NCBI RefSeq assembly: GCF_028765575.1
Contig: NZ_JARACO010000001.1
Span: forward strand, 1-64,000
Length of the DNA: 64,000 bases
Direction of reading: 5' to 3'
Source: Aliivibrio sp. S3MY1
Lineage (GTDB): Bacteria; Pseudomonadota; Gammaproteobacteria; Enterobacterales; Vibrionaceae
Below the pieces are notes generated by a model. The model searched no databases. It was not told the origin of the DNA and was given only the letters and a program-made list of their open reading frames with translations. Made by a program: the position numbers and the translations under genes. Positions 57,670-64,000 of this stretch are shown here, one piece after another (within the stretch, counting starts at the first letter, position 1; every line of letters begins with the position of its first letter).

Positions 57670-60600
57670 TTATTGAGGCAGTAAAAACGGTTCAATTAAC
57701 GCTTCAAGTTGATCGGCTTTATCACCACAGAAGATGTCTAACCCTTCACCATTGGTTAAGCGTTCAAACTGGCCTTCGTATAAATCTGCCATTTTTATGC
57801 GTCCATTACGGCAAATAAGTGACTTTAGCTGATTCAAAAATTGAGTCTGTTTGTACGTTAATGCGTTTGTTTGCATAAAGTCCGTAAAACGCTCATTCAC
57901 TTGCTCGGCATCTAACCCCACTAATTGAATTAAGGTTTGACTTAGCTGCTCTGGCGTTCTGCCATAAAAGGCATTGAGCGCATTGGCATCCACACCCGGA
58001 TGTTGCGTTAAAATGGTTGATGTTAATGAGGTCAATTCATCTTCTGTCACCGCTTGGTTATGATGAATTTTTTGTAATACGGGATTGTTCGCAAGCATGG
58101 CTTCCAATATGTCTTTTAGACGTTTGCGATACACCATTGCCTCGCTGTCGTCCCCTATCACCACGACACGTTCACACTCTTGGATCCCGCCATCCGCAGT
58201 ATTGGTGGTTTGCACTGAATCATAAATACTGTGCTCTTTCTTTTTGTATTTCATGATCCCACGTAGATTGTTACGTGTTTTTTCCAGTTGCTTCAGTGAT
58301 ATGTTTTGCCAATATTCTTGCGTTTGAACTCGTGCAATTTCATCACCTTGCTTACGAACGTCGGTTATCGTGATAGCAAGGTTTTGAATGCGAGACAGTA
58401 AATCTGCTTTTAAGTTTTCAAGATCACTGCTGCCTGTAAGATGCGCAGTCTCAACTTGGGCAATTAATCTGTCTAGCATGGCGGCATCTTTATCTTTTAA
58501 GGTTCGATACCCCATTAATGGTGCGATTTTGGTTTCTAAAAGATGGTATGTTGCGCCATTCATCTCTAGCAACATGTCGGTTTCTTGCAACTGTTTAACG
58601 GTTCGTAACTCTCGGCGTACGGCAATGGTGCCTTCTGGCAAATCGCAGATATCCGCTTTCATTTGTGCGCAGGCTAATTCAAAAGCGTGTACATCTGCTT
58701 TTTTCTTTGCTTGATCAGCCAAGGCTAAACGCGCTTCAAAGACGGTTTGTAATAATGAACGACTGTTGCCGGTATCTACTTCTACGTATTCTTCTTCAAA
58801 ATATTCGAAATTGCCGTAGTGATCGAAGATCAAAAACTCTTCTTTGTCTTTACCTGGGCCAAATAAATTGTCACATAAGCGAGTTCCACGGCCTATCATT
58901 TGCCAGAATTTCACCCATGATTTCACAGGACGAGCAAACACGAGATTCACAATTTCAGGCACGTCGATCCCGGTATCCATCATGTCGACGGAAATCGCGA
59001 TGCGGAACTGATTATCTGATTTTTTAAATTCATCAATTCGGGCATCTGGGCGGTCCACTTTGTTGTGGATCACTTTACAGACTGCACTGCCGTATTGTGG
59101 GTACAGTTCTTCACAAAACAGTTTTTCAAGTTGCTCGGCATGGGCTTGGCTTTGCGCAAAAATAATGGTTTTACCGACTAATGAGTTGGTTGCATCTTTA
59201 ATGCCGTTGACCATTAGGTTTTCTAAAATCGCGCTGTCGGTTTCAACACTGAAGATCTTTCTTCCGATGTCTTTGCCTTTAATTGTGGTTTTTTGCGCTT
59301 CTTCAAGCCCTAAATCGTCTTCAAGCTGTTGCTTTTGTTCTGCCGTGAGTTTGCTGTAATGTATGCCCTCACGCAGAAACTCGGTGGTGAACTCTTTCAC
59401 TCTAAATGGGTTTAAAAAGCGTGGTTCGTGTGAGATCGCTTCTGCTAAATCAAAGTTATACGTCGGATCGCCATTTTCACAACCGAATAAATCGAAGGTG
59501 TTGCGTGCAATGAACTTAACTGGGGTTGCGGTTAAACCGACTTGCATTGCATCGAAGTAATCGAAAATATCACGATAGCGATTGTAAATACTACGGTGCG
59601 ACTCATCGGCAATAATCAGATCAAAAAAGCCGACATCAAGCTGTGAGAATCGATTCATCATGCCCGGATAAGTAGAGACAAAGACGCGCGCTGATTGGTC
59701 GATTTGGTTTTTCTCACCAATCACGCAGCGAGGTTCACTCGGTAAATACTCTTTAAATGCATTATCAGCTTGTCGACGCAGTTCTTTTCGATCACACAAA
59801 AAGAGCACTCGTTTTATCCAACGAGATCGAAGTAGTAACTCAACCAAGGCAATAGATACACGCGTTTTACCTGTGCCTGTCGCTTGTACGATTAAGGCTT
59901 TACGACGCTGATTCTGAAATTGGCTTGTCACCGATTTGATCGCTTCGATCTGATAAGGGCGTCCTGCAATATCAGAGCTTGGATTCAATAACTCAAGATT
60001 GGGTTCTTTATGTTGATATTGAAACTGCAAGAACTTGAGGCTGTCTTTTGAATAGAAACCAAAGATCTGACGATAGGTATTGTACTGTTTGGTGTCCCAA
60101 GTGCAGATCTCGTAACCATTGGTATAAAATACGATCGGAACGGCACAATTGTGCTCTTTGGCTAAACCTTCGGCGTAATATCGTGCTTGTTCTCGACCTT
60201 TTTGAATATGTTCGCGCGAACGTTTTGCCTCAACAACGGCCAGTGGCGTTCCATCATCATCCCACAGAACATAATCAATATAACCTGTTCCCGATGTTGT
60301 TGGTTGGTGCGAGACTTTGACTTCAATACCAACGCTATCTGGGTTGTTTATATCCCAACCAGCTTGTGCTAATTGGCTGTCAATTAACAGTTGGCGGGTT
60401 TTATTTTCATCCCACTCTAGGCTGTTGGCGGTTTGCTTACTGCGAGATTTCGCTTGGCTTAATTGCTCTGCGGTAGCTTGTTCTTTATTCTCTAATTCGA
60501 TGCGTTTTTGGCGTTCACGCTCTAGCTCTTGTAATAATAGATCTTGTTGTTTTTGGTTTTCTTCTATTACTTTTTCAAGCTGCTTTTGATTCAACGCTGA

Positions 60601-61029
60601 TGAACTTGGTTTTTCTGGATAAACTAAATCCGTAAGATCGGCAACTCGAAAACCGTAATAGTTAATCGCAAGATATTGAGACAGTGAGTGAGCCGTTCCT
60701 AATGCGGCGTATGCTTTTTTAATTGAGCCATCCCCACCATGAGCGGTCTCGTTACCTTCTATTCTTAAAAAATGCAGTTGATCTCGCAGACGAGTCTCTG
60801 TTGCATCAATAAAAGCATCGTTTTTTAATAACTCAATAAAATTCGCTTGAGGCAGCCTTGGTAAGGCCTCAATGGCATAAATCTCTTTGGTGACTTCTTC
60901 GGCAAAGCCACGTAAACGGGTAATAGCACTACCGGGATCGAGATGAAGAATTTGCTCTGCTAATGAACCAAGTTTCGTCAATTTGTCATTGTGTTCGCGA
61001 ATAAGTTCAAAATTTAAAGAAGTAGTCAT
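57670..61029 (-). CDS. hsdR: Type I restriction endonuclease subunit R
   Basis: HsdR translocates and cuts DNA. The 1119-aa protein has an N-terminal helical region, a PD-(D/E)xK nuclease (GYIDYVLWDDDGTPLAVVEAK, from about residue 250), then SF2 motor motifs: Walker A ATGTGKTRVS near 383, DESH (IIADESHRS), LTATPVKF, and motif VI MIGRGTRLC. An open frame extends 61 codons upstream, but ATG 61029 (MTTSLNFELIREHND) matches the usual N-terminus, so I chose it. Confidence 0.94.
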   Translation of the reverse strand: MTTSLNFELIREHNDKLTKLGSLAEQILHLDPGSAITRLRGFAEEVTKEIYAIEALPRLPQANFIELLKNDAFIDATETRLRDQLHFLRIEGNETAHGGDGSIKKAYAALGTAHSLSQYLAINYYGFRVADLTDLVYPEKPSSSALNQKQLEKVIEENQKQQDLLLQELERERQKRIELENKEQATAEQLSQAKSRSKQTANSLEWDENKTRQLLIDSQLAQAGWDINNPDSVGIEVKVSHQPTTSGTGYIDYVLWDDDGTPLAVVEAKRSREHIQKGREQARYYAEGLAKEHNCAVPIVFYTNGYEICTWDTKQYNTYRQIFGFYSKDSLKFLQFQYQHKEPNLELLNPSSDIAGRPYQIEAIKSVTSQFQNQRRKALIVQATGTGKTRVSIALVELLLRSRWIKRVLFLCDRKELRRQADNAFKEYLPSEPRCVIGEKNQIDQSARVFVSTYPGMMNRFSQLDVGFFDLIIADESHRSIYNRYRDIFDYFDAMQVGLTATPVKFIARNTFDLFGCENGDPTYNFDLAEAISHEPRFLNPFRVKEFTTEFLREGIHYSKLTAEQKQQLEDDLGLEEAQKTTIKGKDIGRKIFSVETDSAILENLMVNGIKDATNSLVGKTIIFAQSQAHAEQLEKLFCEELYPQYGSAVCKVIHNKVDRPDARIDEFKKSDNQFRIAISVDMMDTGIDVPEIVNLVFARPVKSWVKFWQMIGRGTRLCDNLFGPGKDKEEFLIFDHYGNFEYFEEEYVEVDTGNSRSLLQTVFEARLALADQAKKKADVHAFELACAQMKADICDLPEGTIAVRRELRTVKQLQETDMLLEMNGATYHLLETKIAPLMGYRTLKDKDAAMLDRLIAQVETAHLTGSSDLENLKADLLSRIQNLAITITDVRKQGDEIARVQTQEYWQNISLKQLEKTRNNLRGIMKYKKKEHSIYDSVQTTNTADGGIQECERVVVIGDDSEAMVYRKRLKDILEAMLANNPVLQKIHHNQAVTEDELTSLTSTILTQHPGVDANALNAFYGRTPEQLSQTLIQLVGLDAEQVNERFTDFMQTNALTYKQTQFLNQLKSLICRNGRIKMADLYEGQFERLTNGEGLDIFCGDKADQLEALIEPFLLPQ

Positions 61030-61141
61030 AAGCCATTGATACTCAATTTTAGAATTGCATTCGTTATAGCAGATTTTAAAAAATAAAACGATGACATGGA
61101 TAGGAGAAATGACTGATTGATTCTTATATTTAGACGATAAT

Positions 61142-61165
61142 AAAAAAGAGCACCGAAATGCTCTC
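61142..61165 (-). terminator. Terminator of the 316-aa gene
   Basis: On the minus strand AGAGCA, loop TTTCGG, TGCTCT followed by four more T residues, 16 bases past the stop at 61181. Confidence 0.75.
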
Positions 61166-61180
61166 TGTTTATGCTTATCT

Positions 61181-62131
61181 TTACACGGCTTCCATGCGTG
61201 AGATGATCGCATCCAGCGGTAGATCTTTGTCTCGAATTAATGCGATTACGGCTTCGATGTCCTCTTCTCGGTTTGCTGCCATGGCTTGGTTAATGTCATC
61301 AATTAACATTGACGCTTGGGCTTTGGTTAAGTTGCGTAACAGACTAACGCGATTGTTAGCCGACATAGCCATCAACTCAGTGGCTGAATTACTGTTTTTT
61401 GTATTCATGTTTTTATTACTCACTGGTTGTTTTGGTTTTTTAGCCACTTTTTTCGCCTCTTTTATCGGGGCGTGTTGGGTTTTATCCTCCAAACTTATGA
61501 CGTTGTTAGTTAAGGGTTCAATTTGCGTCGGCTGTTTCTCTGCCTGTTTGCGTTTTAATTTACTGTCTAATAGCTCGGCATAATAAGCCATGCTAGGTAA
61601 CATGAAATTAAGGTGGTTGTGTACTACCCCTTCAATGCTTTTCAGCTCTTTGGGTTTGAGGTATGCGCCTTGTTTTCGCGCTTGTAAGGCAAGTAATACT
61701 GACTGTTTTACTGTCTCGATACGCTTGAGGTTGATGCCATTAATGCACAGGTTCTCAAGTACACTGGCTTCTTCTTGCGTTTTTAATGCACTAATACGTG
61801 TTCTTAGTGATTTCACGCAATTCTGAATTAATTTGTCGTTCGATTGATTGAGCAGGCTGATCACTTTACGTTTTTCTTGTTGTGGCGTTTTCTCTGTCTC
61901 ATTTTTGCTGGCTTTGAGCTCTCTCTTTACTTCTGCCATGAAGTTATTAATTGATTTGCAATCAGATGGCGTTGAGCCGGTGTAAATTGGCTTGGGTATA
62001 CCTTCAATCAATACTTTTAAGTGGTTATTTTTGGCTCTTTCATAAGTGAATGGCGTATCTGTGCCAAGCAGATCGTTTAGGAACTTAATAACGCGTTTTT
62101 GGTATTTGCTGTAGTTGGTTTGCTTGCACAT
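61181..62131 (-). CDS. Unrecognised basic helical protein
   Basis: A 316-aa protein of no family that I recognise. Residues ~5-75 (YSKYQKRVIKFLNDLLG, YTGSTPSDCKSINNFMAEVK) form a compact basic domain whose GSTPSD...N...VKREL pattern recalls small nucleic-acid-binding folds of HicA-like type, tentatively. The middle is helical and the C-terminal ~60 residues form a separate helical domain (NRVSLLRNLTKAQASMLIDD) after a Lys/Pro-rich linker. The 62131 ATG is preceded by GAGAGA; a TTG at 62146 is less likely. It ends with its own terminator. Probably a nucleic-acid-binding protein; role unknown. Confidence 0.7.
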   Translation of the reverse strand: MCKQTNYSKYQKRVIKFLNDLLGTDTPFTYERAKNNHLKVLIEGIPKPIYTGSTPSDCKSINNFMAEVKRELKASKNETEKTPQQEKRKVISLLNQSNDKLIQNCVKSLRTRISALKTQEEASVLENLCINGINLKRIETVKQSVLLALQARKQGAYLKPKELKSIEGVVHNHLNFMLPSMAYYAELLDSKLKRKQAEKQPTQIEPLTNNVISLEDKTQHAPIKEAKKVAKKPKQPVSNKNMNTKNSNSATELMAMSANNRVSLLRNLTKAQASMLIDDINQAMAANREEDIEAVIALIRDKDLPLDAIISRMEAV

Positions 62132-62727
62132 GATGCTGTCTCTCAAAGTAATGTCGTTTCGTTGAGAGCTAGAATAATGAATGGGATAGATGATGTGTGG
62201 TTTATAAGCTTGCGAAATGTTGAATACAAAACAACAAAATCATTAATTTTATCATGTGTACTTAGATCAGCTTGCATTCATAAACGAAGTGCTAATTCGA
62301 TATATCTCCTCTTACCACCCCTCATTTTTGAAATATAAGTTTACTTTTTAACACAAAAATAAACACATTAGGGGTTTGACATTGAAAAAACACCTCTTCT
62401 TAACAGTCAAAATAACAACAAAAAACTGACTTCTACGTCAAAAAATGGTCACTTGACATATTTCAAACCCAAAACCAATAGTTATTTCAGAACCGAGATC
62501 ACATAATTGATAAATATTAATTTCCATAAGATAGCTTCTGGCTAGAATGCACAAAAATTCAGTTTAACCATCAATTTAGTTTTGATATATGAATTTTGAA
62601 TGAGTTAAATTAAAACTTACTACCTCGCGTATAAGCGTAGAGTGGATGATAGGGCATCACCCATCGTCACCCTTTAAATAATTAATAAATTTATCTAGAT
62701 AAGATAAATAAAAAAGAAGAAAAAGCA
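62132..62727. other. Intergenic region before the chitin-binding gene
   Basis: About 600 bp of AT-rich DNA with promoters expected for both divergent genes. No gene is visible. It includes a hairpin (GATGAT-A-GGG, loop CATCA, CCC-ATCGTC) near 62646-62669 in what is likely the leader of the chitin-binding gene, and the perfect palindrome TTATCTAGATAA at 62691-62702 just upstream of its ribosome site. It shows no conserved c-di-GMP riboswitch core that I recognise. Confidence 0.45.
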
Positions 62728-64000
62728 GTGAGAAAAATAAATAAAATAACAGCCGCTATTACTAGCGTTATGTTCAGTGGGTACTTGTATGCCGCTGATG
62801 TAAATGCAGCGTCTAACATTGTTACTTTTGTTCCTGGTGAAACAAAAGTTCAAAATGGAGAGATGGTTTCTTTCAATGGCGACTGTTTTGTTGCTAAAAA
62901 CAACCCTGGTGTGTGGGAATCTCCAACTGCAGATTCATGGTTCTGGGATGTCGCTGTATGCTCAGGCGAACCAACTCCTGATCCTGACCCAACTCCAGAT
63001 CCAGATCCGACACCTGATCCTGACCCAACCCCAGATCCAGATCCGACACCTGATCCAGATTTAGGCGATATTATTCCATTTATCCCAGGTAAAACTCAGG
63101 TAGAAAATGGCGATGTGGTTTCATACGAAAACCAATGTTTCATTGCTCAAAATAATCCTGGTATTTGGGAAGCTCCAAGTGCAAGTTCTTGGTTCTGGTC
63201 ACTAACTGAATGTTCTGACGAGCCAGTTAACCCTGGACCAGAACCAGAAGAGACTGAACTGTCTATTCTTGCTCCTACTGCTGGTCAAGTTGTTCAAGCA
63301 AATGAAACGATTGCTATCAGTGCTCATGTTGATGGTAACCAAGCTGCTAAAGTTGAGTTTTGGGTAAACAACACAAAACTAGCTGAAAAAGCAGTTAACG
63401 AGAACAACACTCAGTACTCTCAAGCTTGGACCCCAAGTGAAGAAGGTAATGCGACAGTTAACGTATTTGTATTCGATAAAAATAACCAAAAAATCGAACA
63501 AAAATCAGTATCTGTTGTTGTAGAAGCAGAAGTAACTGAAGATTTCGTTGCGCCTGTAGTTAAATTTGTTACACCAACTAATGGCTCTGCAATCAACGTA
63601 ACTGAAAGCGTTGCTATCTCTGTTAATGCAACAGATGCAGATAACGATTTAACGACACTGGTTGTTACCGCAAACAACAAAGAGATCTGTTCGTTTGACG
63701 CTGCGAATACCACTACATTTGCGTGTGACTTTCAGCCAACTCAAGCAGGTAACGTAACACTAAAAGCTATTGCTACTGATGCTCAAGATCTTTCATCTAC
63801 AACAAGTGTAACAATCACTGTTGAAGAAGATGTGGTTGAGCCACCTGTTGAGCCGCCTGTAACTCCTGGTGACTTATGTAAAGACTTTAATGTTTACCCT
63901 GATTGGACAAATGGCGATCACGCTACTGGTGGTGACATTATGGTTCATAATAACATCGCTTACTCTGCGAACTACTGGACTTCATCAGTTCCTGGTAGCG
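62728..64000 (+). CDS. Secreted chitin-binding protein, 5' part
   Basis: The gene is cut by the window edge; 424 codons are seen. A signal peptide (ITAAITSVMFSGYLYAAD) is followed by two CBM5/12-like chitin-binding modules of about 50 residues (NNPGVWESPTADSWFWD; NNPGIWEAPSASSWFWS) joined by an Asp-Pro-Thr-rich linker, then two Ig-like/Big domains (LSILAPTAGQVVQANETIAI, KFVTPTNGSAINVTESVAI), and the beginning of a third CBM (YPDWTNGDHATGGDIMVHN). Such architectures belong to chitinases or chitin-active lytic enzymes of vibrios; the catalytic domain should lie downstream. The start is GTG 62728 with AAGAAGA upstream; ATG 62770 is less likely as it would truncate the signal peptide. Confidence 0.82.
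   Translation, partial: MRKINKITAAITSVMFSGYLYAADVNAASNIVTFVPGETKVQNGEMVSFNGDCFVAKNNPGVWESPTADSWFWDVAVCSGEPTPDPDPTPDPDPTPDPDPTPDPDPTPDPDLGDIIPFIPGKTQVENGDVVSYENQCFIAQNNPGIWEAPSASSWFWSLTECSDEPVNPGPEPEETELSILAPTAGQVVQANETIAISAHVDGNQAAKVEFWVNNTKLAEKAVNENNTQYSQAWTPSEEGNATVNVFVFDKNNQKIEQKSVSVVVEAEVTEDFVAPVVKFVTPTNGSAINVTESVAISVNATDADNDLTTLVVTANNKEICSFDAANTTTFACDFQPTQAGNVTLKAIATDAQDLSSTTSVTITVEEDVVEPPVEPPVTPGDLCKDFNVYPDWTNGDHATGGDIMVHNNIAYSANYWTSSVPGS
62962..63060 (+). repeat. 36-nt tandem repeat encoding PDPDPT linker
   Basis: About two and a half copies of a 36-base unit encode repeated Pro-Asp-Pro-Asp/Thr residues between the two chitin-binding modules. Repeat number is likely to vary among strains by slippage. 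Confidence 0.8.

Noticed and set aside
61030-61212. N-terminal extension of hsdR
   Set aside because: The extra 61 codons cover the terminator and the end of the next gene and do not resemble HsdR; ATG 61029 fits the family.
62132-62727. c-di-GMP riboswitch upstream of the chitin-binding gene
   Set aside because: Only a simple hairpin and a palindrome are present; the conserved GEMM core is not seen.

Overview
The window is AT-rich chromosomal DNA from a marine gammaproteobacterium of the Vibrionaceae, most likely an Aliivibrio (A. fischeri group). This assignment is an inference from gene content (guaC, gsk, the split gcvT / gcvH-gcvP locus, cheV, a chitin-binding secreted protein) and low-GC codon use; no rRNA or tRNA gene is present to test it.

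Layout. (1) 1-3950 is a small accessory pocket: an ABC-type ATPase with a TOPRIM/OLD-like C-terminus, a convergent cytosine-C5 DNA methyltransferase, and a decayed P2-type phage integrase with a tandem 11-bp repeat beside it. (2) 4021-20168 is core-like: guaC and gsk (guanine nucleotide salvage, with structured leader and palindromes between them), ppiC, cheV, a MaoC-like hydratase, the glycine cleavage genes gcvT, gcvH and gcvP with a cupin/XRE regulator, a PTS-EIIC/EAL fusion, and three envelope genes (two Sel1-repeat proteins and a small membrane protein). (3) 20710-31123 is a tight operon matching the E. coli yehI-L-M-P-Q genes (DUF4132/HEAT protein, MoxR ATPase, DUF5682 protein, VWA protein, SWIM zinc-finger protein) plus a sixth small gene. 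(4) 31198-38215 holds a bacterial alpha-2-macroglobulin and penicillin-binding protein 1C, a known periplasmic pair.

(5) 38255-61029 is a defence island. Leftward from 43322 run two dynamin-like GTPases of Leo/Eleos type followed by a CRISPR-type ring nuclease (NE0113/SSO2081 family), although no CRISPR array or cas gene is visible. Next come ibrA and ibrB, followed in the same transcription unit by a YadA-like trimeric adhesin broken by one in-frame TAG. Then mcrBC (type IV restriction) flanked by 23/24-identical direct repeats that are also terminator hairpins, a giant DUF4011/SF1 helicase-nuclease, and a complete type I restriction system (hsdS, hsdM, hsdR). (6) After an unrecognised leftward gene, the window ends inside a secreted multi-domain chitin-binding protein.

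The best candidates for something undescribed are the dynamin pair plus ring nuclease, which suggests cyclic-oligonucleotide control of membrane-remodelling defence, and the ibrA-ibrB-adhesin transcription unit. In E. coli IbrAB activate expression of eib adhesins of the same trimeric autotransporter class. All family names are from motif reading and memory; no database search was run.
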